Source: Dehalococcoidia bacterium (lineage in GTDB: Bacteria > Chloroflexota > Dehalococcoidia > UBA2979). From it: a stretch of DNA of 64,000 bases. The notes beneath the pieces are model-generated. The model worked only from the letters and a program-made list of their open reading frames with translations, ran no database searches and was not told the origin of the DNA. Below are positions 8,146-16,487 of the stretch, piece after piece. The stretch lies in NCBI GenBank assembly GCA_029941115.1, contig JAPYRK010000005.1, forward strand, positions 1 to 64,000, in the 5' to 3' direction. Every line of letters begins with the position of its first letter. The stretch's first letter is position 1. Made by a program: the position numbers and the translations under genes.

Positions 8146-8796
8146 ATGAGCCGAGTCGTCCGCACGTTACTAATTTCTAATAAATCTGGTACCGAGGCGT
8201 TGATACGTGCTCAGCATCCTGCTGTTGATCGTAATGCTGTATGTGTTTCATTGCGGGGGAATAATATACTCGTAAGAGTTTTGAGATTGATGAGAATTTC
8301 TCCTCGGACTGTTGCTATTCAACTAGATGATTTTCGAGCACTTTTGCCGACAGGAAAAGAAAACTGCTCATTTTCTCCTAATGTCCCCACGAATGTGCAT
8401 TTTATTTTGCCTTTCTTTATTTCCAAGGCACGCCTGCTCTCAGATATTAGATCAGTCGCTGATTCCTTCGGCCTCACGCGAATATCTATCGATAATCTAA
8501 GACAAGCAGTTTTTTTGGCGGCGGCGTTGCCTGAGCTTGAAGTTGTCTGGGTTGTGAGGTCCAAGAAGGATCTTGGAGATTTGGTCAGTATACATGAACG
8601 GTCTCAAAAGCTAGGAGTTTTTGTGGAGATGGATGAGCGTTTACTGGATTCAAAATATATTTTGAGCAGTCTTCTAGGGTGTTCTACCCACGTGATCGCA
8701 ACCAAGGTTAGGACTCCGGAACGTGCTCTCGAGCTGCGCACTTGGTCGATTTCAGAAATTGCATCACAGCATATAACCGTACTGAATATTTTATGA
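8146..8796 (+). CDS. Protein of unknown function upstream of MidA-type methyltransferase
   Basis: A 216-residue protein I cannot assign. It looks like an alternating alpha/beta fold: hydrophobic strands (VHFILPFFI, LEVVWVVRS, THVIATKV) alternate with helices, and there is no signal peptide or clear membrane segment. No P-loop, Rossmann glycine motif or metal motif is evident. It ends eight bases before the methyltransferase gene, whose ribosome-binding site overlaps its stop region, so the two are probably cotranscribed and may act together. The pattern could fit a TIM-barrel-like or nucleotide-binding fold, but that is speculation. Confidence 0.65.
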   Translation: MSRVVRTLLISNKSGTEALIRAQHPAVDRNAVCVSLRGNNILVRVLRLMRISPRTVAIQLDDFRALLPTGKENCSFSPNVPTNVHFILPFFISKARLLSDIRSVADSFGLTRISIDNLRQAVFLAAALPELEVVWVVRSKKDLGDLVSIHERSQKLGVFVEMDERLLDSKYILSSLLGCSTHVIATKVRTPERALELRTWSISEIASQHITVLNIL

Positions 8797-8804
8797 GGAT
8801 CTAA

Positions 8805-10064
8805 ATGATTGAAGATGAAATTTTAGATGAGCTAGAGTTTTTGGATGATCTAGTTGCGGCGGATGACTTAAATCAAGACCTCAAAGCCCCGCTTCTCGAG
8901 ATTATTCGAGAAATTATTCGGACAAATGGTGGTTCGATTTCATTCAAGGAGTTTATGGCGCTTGCTTTAAATTATCCGGATCTTGGGTACTATTCCAAGC
9001 CAGATCTCAAATTAGGAGCAGATGGTGATTTTGAGACAAGCCCAGAGACGCATCCTATGTACGGAGGACTTTGGGCAAGACAGGTTCTCGAATGCTGGAA
9101 TTTGTTAGATTCACCTTCGATATTTACTTTTATCGAATTAGGTGGCGGTTCGGGTTCGTTCTTACTCGGAATGCTGGCCTCCTTGAAGAGAAGTTCACCC
9201 GATTGTGTGAATTCACTGAGACTAATTTTGGTGGATGGATCCAAGCACCGCCTGAACCAGCAGAGAGAAAAACTAGAGTTGGCTCATCCTGACTTAGACG
9301 GACGCGTCGACTTATGGTTGCTTGATGACTGGTTGGACAAGCAACCTCCAGTTGAAAACAGTGTGCTGTTTGCTAACGAATTTTTTGACGCGTTGCCAGT
9401 TCATTTACTTGAGGCTAGTGATGAACCACAGTCAATAGTATCGGAGCTTCACGTAGTATTGGATGAGCGAAATCAGCTGGCATTTCGACGAAGCATCTTG
9501 ATGGATCAGGCGGTGATTGAACACCTTGAGCAACTATTTTTATCGGGTGATACTCCTACGCGGGTTCCGATTTCGGGCACACAAATAGAGGTGAATCTTC
9601 TAGCATGTGAATTTATGTCGAGAGTGTCAAAAAAGATAGTGAATGGTTACATGTTCATAAGCGACTATGGCTATGAGGCATTTGACTTGTATGCCAGCTG
9701 GAGAAAATCAGGGACACTCATGGCCTTTCGTGGGCATAATGTGCAACAGAATGTTTTGGATTTACCAGGTATTACAGATCTTACAGCTCATGTTAATTTC
9801 ACCGCTCTAGCAAGGGCTGCAGGTGTATCTTGGGTGAGTGATGAACTTATTTCTCAGGCTGAAGTCTTAGTTTCGCTCGGTGCCTTCAGATTATTAGATT
9901 CCCAATCTGGATGGGCGCGGCGGAGACCTGATCGATTTCTCGCGGCACGAAAGGCTGTTGAAACATTGACAGACCCCAATGGTTTAGGCCGAGTAAGAGT
10001 CAGAGTAATGCGACGAAGTGTTTCTGCTGAGAGGTTATTATGCCAGTCAGAGGTGCTAGTTTAG
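8805..10064 (+). CDS. SAM-dependent methyltransferase, MidA/NDUFAF7 family
   Basis: A 419-residue class I methyltransferase of the MidA family (DUF185). The signature N-terminal block is present: SFKEFMALALNYPDLGYY, then GDFETSPETHPMYG. The SAM-binding glycine motif is FIELGGGSGSFLLGML, followed by LVDGS and ANEFFDALPVHLL, where family members have NEFFDALP. The mitochondrial relative NDUFAF7 methylates an Arg of the complex I subunit NDUFS2 (NuoD) during assembly. A bacterial equivalent acting on this organism's NuoD (encoded at 28.3 kb) is a reasonable inference but is not shown here. The first 20 residues are very acidic. Confidence 0.9.
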   Translation: MIEDEILDELEFLDDLVAADDLNQDLKAPLLEIIREIIRTNGGSISFKEFMALALNYPDLGYYSKPDLKLGADGDFETSPETHPMYGGLWARQVLECWNLLDSPSIFTFIELGGGSGSFLLGMLASLKRSSPDCVNSLRLILVDGSKHRLNQQREKLELAHPDLDGRVDLWLLDDWLDKQPPVENSVLFANEFFDALPVHLLEASDEPQSIVSELHVVLDERNQLAFRRSILMDQAVIEHLEQLFLSGDTPTRVPISGTQIEVNLLACEFMSRVSKKIVNGYMFISDYGYEAFDLYASWRKSGTLMAFRGHNVQQNVLDLPGITDLTAHVNFTALARAAGVSWVSDELISQAEVLVSLGAFRLLDSQSGWARRRPDRFLAARKAVETLTDPNGLGRVRVRVMRRSVSAERLLCQSEVLV

Positions 10065-10085
10065 TTTGTTCTTGCAGGAGGTGAT

Positions 10086-10547
10086 TTGATTGTGAATTTG
10101 GGTGACCAAGCGCCAGACTTTTGTCTCCAAAGTACGGGTGGAGACGTTTGCCTGGCTGATTTACATGCTCGAGGTCCTGCGGCATTGGTTTTCTACACGA
10201 CAGATTTTACTCCGCTGTGTACAAATTCTCTAAATGTATTAGCTGACGAATTTCCAATTCTGGAGAAACTTAATACCACGGTGATTGCTATATCAGCTGA
10301 TTCAATCGAATCACATTTCAAGTTTATGTCGGTTAATAAATTTCCTTTCAGTCTTGCGTCAGATCCCAGTTGTCAAACTATCCGTGCTTACGGTGTTTTG
10401 AATGAGGACGGAGTCAGTTCAAATCGTGCGATCATATGCGTCGACCAGAAGGGAGTAATAGTACACGTGAATCAGTTTTTCCAGCCGGCCGATTCTCAGC
10501 AAGTGGTCGATCTGTTTTCAGTTTTAGGATATCGATCGAGATCGTAA
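10086..10547 (+). CDS. Peroxiredoxin (AhpC/TSA family)
   Basis: A thiol peroxidase of about 153 residues that reduces hydrogen peroxide and organic peroxides. The opening NLGDQAPDFCLQ and the active-site block VFYTTDFTPLCT hold the peroxidatic Cys in the T-P-x-C arrangement. A Cys in SDPSCQTIRAYGV might act as resolving residue. The start is uncertain: a perfect AGGAGGTGAT sits immediately before TTG 10086 (four bases after AGGAGG), while GTG 10092 is ten bases from it and gives the usual MNLGDQAPDF beginning. It follows the methyltransferase gene by 21 bases, so the two may share a transcript. Confidence 0.9.
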   Translation: MIVNLGDQAPDFCLQSTGGDVCLADLHARGPAALVFYTTDFTPLCTNSLNVLADEFPILEKLNTTVIAISADSIESHFKFMSVNKFPFSLASDPSCQTIRAYGVLNEDGVSSNRAIICVDQKGVIVHVNQFFQPADSQQVVDLFSVLGYRSRS

Positions 10548-10659
10548 TTATTATATTGGACGTCACTTTCTTGACGTTGGGCAAGCTAATTTCGTCGTAG
10601 CAATATTCAGGAAAAGACTGGGTTTGTTAACATCATGATATAAAGTTTTAGAGGATTCA

Positions 10660-11094
10660 ATGTCCGGCAATAATTTATCTTCCCAATATTACTCTGCTAT
10701 TGCTATCGAACACTTTGAAAACCCGCGAAATGTGGGGGAGATTGTAGACGCGGATATAGAGGGGCAAGTGGTTAACCCCGTGTGTGGTGATGAAGTTAAG
10801 TTCTTTTTTAGATTCGAAAAAACTGAGGTCGGACAAGAGCGCGTGATAGAGTCAGTCTCCTTTCAGGCATCAGGCTGTCCTGCTACGATTGCGACCTCGT
10901 CTATCGCCACAGAAATGCTTCGAGGGCTGAGCATGACCGAGGCAAGTCAGCTCACCCGGTCGGATTATGCTGAGGCGGTTGGTGGACTTCCGAAATCCAA
11001 GCAGCACTGTTCTGTACTCGCGGAAGCCGTCGTCAAGCAAGTTGCTGCAAATCTTCGGTTTAAAGACGAGTTGAGCAGAAAAGATTCAAGCTGA
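10660..11094 (+). CDS. IscU/NifU-like iron-sulfur cluster scaffold
   Basis: A 144-residue scaffold on which [2Fe-2S] or [4Fe-4S] clusters are built before transfer to apoproteins. The three conserved cysteines are visible: Cys42 in NPVCGDEV (with the following Asp), Cys73 in ASGCPATIATSS and Cys117 in KQHCSVLAEA. The opening YYSAIAIEHFENPRNVGE matches the family. A good AGAGGA precedes the ATG. Its stop overlaps the start of the MocA-like gene by one base (TGATG), so translation is coupled. Fe-S-rich NuoI and NuoG homologues follow, fitting a local cluster-loading role. No cysteine desulfurase is encoded nearby. Confidence 0.9.
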   Translation: MSGNNLSSQYYSAIAIEHFENPRNVGEIVDADIEGQVVNPVCGDEVKFFFRFEKTEVGQERVIESVSFQASGCPATIATSSIATEMLRGLSMTEASQLTRSDYAEAVGGLPKSKQHCSVLAEAVVKQVAANLRFKDELSRKDSS

Positions 11095-11747
11095 TGATTG
11101 GTGCCATTTTACTTGCAGCTGGTGCTTCGACTCGAATGGGATCGCCGAAGCAGTTGCTTAGATGGGGCGATACAACCCTTATCGAGTGGGAAATACGGGA
11201 ACTAAATTGTGCGGGCGTTACTCGGCCAGTCGTTGTGCTGGGTGACAATTCGTCTGAAATAACTGAAGCTATCTCTGGCTTGGACTGCACAATCGTTGTA
11301 AATTCGCAATGGCAGCAGGGCCGCGCTACCTCTCTGAGCACTGGCGCCCGTGCTCTACTTGAGGAAGTGGATAGCAACACTGAGAGTTACCAGTCAGTGG
11401 TCATTCAAAATGTTGATCAACCAACTACCGGTTCTATTATTCATTTGCTTATAACTGAATTAGCCATAAGTGGCGCGGCGCTGGTTCAACCAGAGTATCT
11501 GGACGAGTCAGGATTACCCCATGGGGGCCACCCTGTAGTTCTAAAAGGCCAATTACTAAATGAACTTCAGCAGGTTACTGAAGAGGGTCAAGGGTTGCGA
11601 CAAATCGTTAAGCAGCATGGATCTCAAAGATTAGATATGTCACACGAGCCAATAGTCAAACTTAATCTTAATACTCCGGATCTAGTGAGCGATGCCCGGT
11701 CATTATTTAGATTCAACAATGATTCCGACGAAGAGGCCCGTGCATAG
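11094..11747 (+). CDS. MocA/MobA-like nucleotidyltransferase
   Basis: A 217-residue NTP-transferase of the molybdenum cofactor cytidylyltransferase type. The N-terminal signature LLAAGASTRMGSPKQLL is clear, followed by VVVLGD and QNVDQPTTGSIIH (the conserved Asp of the metal site, usually in NxDQP) and a PHGGHPVVL segment typical of MocA. In relatives it attaches CMP to molybdopterin for xanthine-oxidase-type enzymes. Its coupling to the IscU-like gene suggests a joint role in metalloenzyme maturation. No xanthine-oxidase-type enzyme is present in this window, so the client is not visible. MobA-type guanylylation is the alternative. Confidence 0.85.
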   Translation: MIGAILLAAGASTRMGSPKQLLRWGDTTLIEWEIRELNCAGVTRPVVVLGDNSSEITEAISGLDCTIVVNSQWQQGRATSLSTGARALLEEVDSNTESYQSVVIQNVDQPTTGSIIHLLITELAISGAALVQPEYLDESGLPHGGHPVVLKGQLLNELQQVTEEGQGLRQIVKQHGSQRLDMSHEPIVKLNLNTPDLVSDARSLFRFNNDSDEEARA

Positions 11748-11806
11748 AAGTAAGGGCTCGAGTATCCTCAGTAGACGTAATTTAGTTTGAAGGGTTCAGT
11801 ACAAAA

Positions 11807-12391
11807 ATGATTTACGGTATGGGCGTCGTGAGAGGGATGCTTTTAACATTGAAGCACGTCTTTCGCCCAGCAATCACTGTGAACTATCCAGAGCAAGAAC
11901 GAGAAGTTCCTGCCCGTGCTAGAACGAACTTGCTGTGGTTTGAGGAACGCTGTACTGGCTGTTCTACCTGTGCTCAGGCATGCCCTGACGGTTGTATCTT
12001 AGTTGAAACATCACCGCGATCTGATGGCACCTTAGAAATTGACCGGTATGAGATTGATTTCAGAATTTGTATGTATTGTGGGCTTTGCACAGAGGCTTGT
12101 CCATATCAGGCGATTCAAGCTGGTGGTCGCTACAATGATGCGGTATATCTTTTCGAGAATATGTATCGTGACCGAGATACTTTGACTGGAGAAGCTCAAA
12201 AATACCTTGTCGAGACAGATGGGCGTTATCCCAATGGTCAATTGCAGGATAGTATCCCTTTGATCACTTCAATGCCGACAGCTCGATCTCGAGTTGATGT
12301 GTCGGGCCTTGATGAGACCCCCGGCCCTCAGCGTTTGCAAGGTCGTCATAATTCGCCTATACGCATTGCTCCGAAAGAAGAAGTAAATTAG
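11807..12391 (+). CDS. NuoI-like ferredoxin subunit, orphan copy
   Basis: A 194-residue homologue of complex I subunit NuoI, with two [4Fe-4S] motifs: CTGCSTCAQACPDGCI and CMYCGLCTEACPYQAI. The N-terminus (MGVVRGMLLTLKHVFRP, then VNYPEQ) matches the amphipathic region by which NuoI sits on the membrane arm. The C-terminal 60 residues are polar, with no known motif. A separate nuoI lies in the main operon at 30.6 kb, so this is a second copy. It is followed by the NuoG-like gene after 20 bases, and the two form a module resembling the iron-sulfur part of complex I or a soluble dehydrogenase partner. Confidence 0.88.
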   Translation: MIYGMGVVRGMLLTLKHVFRPAITVNYPEQEREVPARARTNLLWFEERCTGCSTCAQACPDGCILVETSPRSDGTLEIDRYEIDFRICMYCGLCTEACPYQAIQAGGRYNDAVYLFENMYRDRDTLTGEAQKYLVETDGRYPNGQLQDSIPLITSMPTARSRVDVSGLDETPGPQRLQGRHNSPIRIAPKEEVN

Positions 12392-12411
12392 TTAACACTG
12401 AGGTTGGTACT

Positions 12412-14946
12412 GTGGTTGAAATCTCAATAAATGGTAAAACAGTTGATGCTGAACCAGGTCGTCGTCTAGTCGAGGTGATCAAGGAACAGGGAATTACGAT
12501 AACAAATCTCTGTTATATCGATGGCTTGGAGCCATACGCTGGCTGCAGAACTTGTATTGTTGATATAGAGGGTGGCCGTCCGTCATCCCTGCAACTTTCA
12601 TGTACAGCGCAGATTACTGAAGGGCAGGTTGTTCGAACGGACACGACCGAAGTAAAGCAGGCTAGACAGTCTGTGATGTCGGTTATTTTGGCAAATCATC
12701 CAGATCGTTGTCTGACTTGTCATAGGCGAGTTCATTGCATGCCCGGCGATATTTGTCTGCGTGACGATGTGGTAACCCACCGCTGCCTAACCTGTAGTAA
12801 GAATTATAGATGTGAGCTTCAGACATCATGTGAAAATGTGGATCAAGGTGATTTTTCTGAGCCATGGGTTGGCGAGAAACGATCATATTATGAGACTCCT
12901 CCTCCGGAACCCGACCGCGCGAATCCATTTTTAGAATTTGATCCACAGATGTGCATTATTTGTGCTCGGTGCGTAAGGGCGTGTGATGAACTTCGTCACA
13001 CGGGCGCTCTTTCTCTGGCGGGCAAGGGACATACTACGATGATTGCTTTTGGGGCAGGCGGCCAAATTCATGAGAGCGACTGTGATTTTTGTGGAGCTTG
13101 CATTGATGTCTGTCCAACCGCCACACTTATGGAAAAGCCTAACAAATGGAATGGTAGAGCTGACGATTGGACGAGCGCGGTATGTAATTCATGTTCGGTC
13201 GGCTGTACGATCACTTATGGGACCAGCGATCAGGTAGGGTCAGAGAATATTCCAGTTATTGTGCGGCCAGAGCGAATAAATCCAGTATCTCAAGATCAGA
13301 TCTGTGTTCGAGGTAGATTTGGCTATGATGCTATTGGTCCGGAAGATCGACTTACGACCTCACTTGAAAGACAAAATGACCGCTTGGTGCCTAGATCTCT
13401 TTTCGATGCAACGAATCTGGCCGTAGAGCAATTAAGAACAGTAATTGATTCTCATGGCGCGCAAACGATAGGTTTATTAGGTTCACCATTAGCAACCACG
13501 GAAGAGGCGATGGCTCTTTCGGCTTTAGCGGACTCAATAGGAACCCCGAACATTGATTTTTCTCACGGTGTGATTCATAGATCAGTGCTTTCAAGTCTTG
13601 ATCAGGCGCTGGGTACTAACAAACTTTCAGCAGATCTTACAGATATTGAGAAGTCGGCGAGACTAGTCGTAATTGCTACTGATTTAGAAGAATCACACCC
13701 TGGCGTCTCGCTCAGAATAAAGGGTGCCGCGAGAAAGAACCAAGCTAAGGTAGTTTTGATTTCACCACGTTGGAGTGAACTGGATAGATTTGCATGTAGT
13801 GTTTTACGTTGCTATCCAGGTACTGAGGCAAATGTTGCCGATTCATTAGGTAAACTGGAAACCAATCCACCGCTAGGAATTTCAACTGAGCAGTGGAATG
13901 CGGCACTAACTATTGTCGGCTCTAATGAGGAATTTTCAGATGAAATAACTTCCGTCGTTTTTGCGCCGAACGCAATTGACGCTGAAATGGCCAGTGGGCT
14001 AGCCTCAGCCGCCTGTAATTTGGCTATTGGGATGGTTGGTAATACAACTGCCGAGCACCTGTTCTATCTGCCAGTAGATGGTAATACGCATGGCGTACAT
14101 GACGCTGGTATTTTCCCTAAAACAGATGGTAAAGCATTCCGAGAGATTATTTTAGGAGCGATTTCTGGGTCGATAAAAGGGCTTATTATTCACGATGACA
14201 ATCCTATTTTGAATTCTCCAGATACTGACATGATTATCTCTGCACTCTCAAATCTAGAGTCCTTAGTGGTAATCGATTCAGTGAAGTCTACGCTTTCTGA
14301 TTATGCTACGGTGATGCTTTCAGAGGCTGCTTTTTATCATAGATCTGGTTCAATCACGACGGCTGATCGACGAGTATTACTTCACAATTCTATTGACAGT
14401 GGTGTTGAGAAGGAGAAGTCTGGAATAGAAATTATCAAGCGAATAGGTGCCGGACTAGGCTTTGATTTTGATAGAGTATTCTCATATTCCGCGCTTGCTG
14501 AATATCCCTCTGAGGAGGCTCTAGTGCAGCAGCAAGGTCGATTAAGGGCTATACCGGATCAGGCTGTTTTTAAGGCCGAAGTACAGGAGATAGATGTCCC
14601 AATGCGGCGAGTAGACGACCTAGCAGTTTTCACCTCTAGATCGTTGTATACATCTTGGGATGGAGCATCCAGCGCGTCCGAGGAAGCAGATAAATTGGAT
14701 CGAGAGGGGACTGCATGGGTCAATCCAGGAGACGCACAAGAAGCTGGAGTGACTCAGGGTGTTGCGGTCACTCTTCAGAACGGATCGCATTCCATCACTA
14801 TGAAAATTAAGTTAGATGATGGAGTAGCTGCTGGTACCGTCTACGTACCGTCTTACTATCGAGGTGGCGCGATTATGTCTTTGTTTGCCTTGGAGGGTTT
14901 GACTGGCGGACTACCCTCGGTTAAATTAGTCGCCGCTGACGCGTAG
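12412..14946 (+). CDS. NuoG-like iron-sulfur / molybdopterin-fold subunit, orphan
   Basis: An 844-residue protein with the domain order of NuoG and the formate dehydrogenase alpha family. It opens with a [2Fe-2S] ferredoxin domain (Cys34, 45, 48, 64). An enlarged Cys-rich region follows, with H96, C100, C103, C109, then C115, C125, C128, C134 and C140. Next come two ferredoxin motifs (Cys181-191 and Cys224-234), a CNSCSVGC site near 258 with a later QICVRG Cys, and a long molybdopterin-oxidoreductase-like domain with a barrel at the C-terminus. The catalytic Cys/SeCys motif seen in the formate dehydrogenase at 47 kb is not evident, so it is probably non-catalytic like NuoG. The start is GTG with GAGG upstream. 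No nuoE or nuoF is adjacent. Confidence 0.88.
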   Translation: MVEISINGKTVDAEPGRRLVEVIKEQGITITNLCYIDGLEPYAGCRTCIVDIEGGRPSSLQLSCTAQITEGQVVRTDTTEVKQARQSVMSVILANHPDRCLTCHRRVHCMPGDICLRDDVVTHRCLTCSKNYRCELQTSCENVDQGDFSEPWVGEKRSYYETPPPEPDRANPFLEFDPQMCIICARCVRACDELRHTGALSLAGKGHTTMIAFGAGGQIHESDCDFCGACIDVCPTATLMEKPNKWNGRADDWTSAVCNSCSVGCTITYGTSDQVGSENIPVIVRPERINPVSQDQICVRGRFGYDAIGPEDRLTTSLERQNDRLVPRSLFDATNLAVEQLRTVIDSHGAQTIGLLGSPLATTEEAMALSALADSIGTPNIDFSHGVIHRSVLSSLDQALGTNKLSADLTDIEKSARLVVIATDLEESHPGVSLRIKGAARKNQAKVVLISPRWSELDRFACSVLRCYPGTEANVADSLGKLETNPPLGISTEQWNAALTIVGSNEEFSDEITSVVFAPNAIDAEMASGLASAACNLAIGMVGNTTAEHLFYLPVDGNTHGVHDAGIFPKTDGKAFREIILGAISGSIKGLIIHDDNPILNSPDTDMIISALSNLESLVVIDSVKSTLSDYATVMLSEAAFYHRSGSITTADRRVLLHNSIDSGVEKEKSGIEIIKRIGAGLGFDFDRVFSYSALAEYPSEEALVQQQGRLRAIPDQAVFKAEVQEIDVPMRRVDDLAVFTSRSLYTSWDGASSASEEADKLDREGTAWVNPGDAQEAGVTQGVAVTLQNGSHSITMKIKLDDGVAAGTVYVPSYYRGGAIMSLFALEGLTGGLPSVKLVAADA

Positions 14947-15005
14947 CTGAACAAGTTATACGCACGAAGATATTTGCTATCACAGGAGTTATTACGGCCG
15001 TATAA

Positions 15006-16373
15006 ATGACAGACAGTTCGAAGAATATTCCTGATTCAATTGCGCCACCGGATCATGAGTTAAATGGTGCACGTCTTGATACCAGAGATATAACTCTAGA
15101 TAATGGACTCCGCGTTCTCCTCACACCCATGGATCGTGCGACTTCAGTCGGAATTTCCTTGTATGTGAAAGCGGGTTCAAGATATGAGTCAACTGAATCT
15201 GACAGCGGGCTCTCTCATTTCTTAGAACACCTTTGTTTCAAGGGCACCACCCAGCGACCAGATCCAGTAGAGATTTCAAGAGAACTTGATCAACTTGGAG
15301 GCGGAGTTAACGCAGTAACAGATCGGGAACTGACCATTTATTATGGGAAGATGACGCCAGATGCGGCGTTACATGGGTTGGCACTTTTATCTGATTTGAT
15401 ACAAAATTCTATCCTTTTAGATCAAGAAATTGAGCGAGAACGTGGGGTTATTTTGGAAGAGTTAGCTGCAGTTGAGGATTCCCCTCCAGAACTAGTCGCC
15501 GTGGCTCTTGATGGTTTACTTTGGCGTAATCAGCCTCATGGTCGAGAAATCGCTGGAACAGTCAACTCTGTTACGAATATGCCGCGTGACAAGATTGTTA
15601 GTTATTACAAGCAACAATATGTGCCAAATGCGGCGATTTTATCAATCGCTGGTGCTTTCAATCCTAGTAATGCGGAACTGGCAATTAAAGAGCTTTATGG
15701 TGAATGGCAATCAGGTTCTCCCGCCCAGTTTATTCCAGACGAGTCAATATATAGCGATGGTGAAAATAAGTCAGGTCAGGACTTAGCGGGTAGGTTAGCT
15801 CTTATTCAGCGTGATACCGAACAAGTACATTTGATGCTCGGGATGCCGGGACTGGCTCTGCACGATGAAAGACGTTATGCGCTTGAGTTATTCTCGGTAA
15901 TTTTAGGTGAGGGGATGTCATCAAGATTGTTTGTCCGGCTCCGTGAGCAGTTAGGATTATGTTACGACATTCACTCGTATCCAAACTTCTTAGCTGACAC
16001 CGGAATGTTTGGCATATATTCGGGAGTTGACCCGAGAAATGTTGACGCCACCATTCAAGAGCTATTCGACGAACTAAAGCGCGCGGTTGAGATGCCTACC
16101 GAATCTGAGGTAAAGCTAGCAAAACAAATTATTCGATCAAGATTAACCCTACGTCTAGAGGATTCCCGAGCAGTCTCTTCGTACGTTGGCGCACAAGCTT
16201 CGCTAAACCTTCCTGGCTTACAACCCGACGAGTTGCTATCAAAAATCGATTCGATTGATCGCGCGTCAATTGGAGAGGTGGCGGAGTTAATATTGAAGCC
16301 AAGTCAATATCATTTATCGGTGATAGGTCCGGTCGAGCGAGATAGATTAGTTAATCATTTAATGTTGGCGTGA
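15006..16373 (+). CDS. M16 family zinc metallopeptidase
   Basis: A 455-residue pitrilysin-type peptidase related to mitochondrial processing peptidase and insulinase. The inverted zinc motif HFLEH (residues 71-75) lies in the typical SHFLEHLCFKGT block. The third ligand Glu is expected in the ERGVILEELAAVED helix. The second half has the non-catalytic M16 domain, with RLFVRLREQLGLCYDI, the substrate-binding R/Y segment. No signal peptide is present, so it is probably cytoplasmic and degrades peptides. It follows the NuoG-like gene by about 60 bases, with an AGGAG rather far (about 17 bases) from its ATG. Two hairpins lie after the stop. Confidence 0.93.
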   Translation: MTDSSKNIPDSIAPPDHELNGARLDTRDITLDNGLRVLLTPMDRATSVGISLYVKAGSRYESTESDSGLSHFLEHLCFKGTTQRPDPVEISRELDQLGGGVNAVTDRELTIYYGKMTPDAALHGLALLSDLIQNSILLDQEIERERGVILEELAAVEDSPPELVAVALDGLLWRNQPHGREIAGTVNSVTNMPRDKIVSYYKQQYVPNAAILSIAGAFNPSNAELAIKELYGEWQSGSPAQFIPDESIYSDGENKSGQDLAGRLALIQRDTEQVHLMLGMPGLALHDERRYALELFSVILGEGMSSRLFVRLREQLGLCYDIHSYPNFLADTGMFGIYSGVDPRNVDATIQELFDELKRAVEMPTESEVKLAKQIIRSRLTLRLEDSRAVSSYVGAQASLNLPGLQPDELLSKIDSIDRASIGEVAELILKPSQYHLSVIGPVERDRLVNHLMLA

Positions 16374-16376
16374 TGT

Positions 16377-16440
16377 AAGCAGCTGTTCAGCTGCTTGGTA
16401 CAGTAGTCTCGCCAGAATCTTTGAAGGCGAGAGGACTTTT
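16377..16440 (+). terminator. Tandem hairpins after M16 peptidase gene
   Basis: Just past the stop codon, AAGCAGCT and AGCTGCTT form an 8-bp stem with a GTTC loop (16377-16396). A second stem, TCTCGCC with GGCGAGA (16407-16413 and 16426-16432), is followed shortly by CTTTT. The second looks like an intrinsic terminator with a weak U tract. It sits between two convergent genes, the other being recF, which ends at 16488. Confidence 0.6.
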
Positions 16441-16487
16441 AAACTAATGAACTTTCTGGTATTTATGAGCTTGTGTGTCCGATCGAT

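Noticed and set aside
12412-14946. A second formate dehydrogenase
   Set aside because: Domain order is similar, but I could not find the catalytic Cys/SeCys motif with the following His, and the C-terminal part looks like NuoG.
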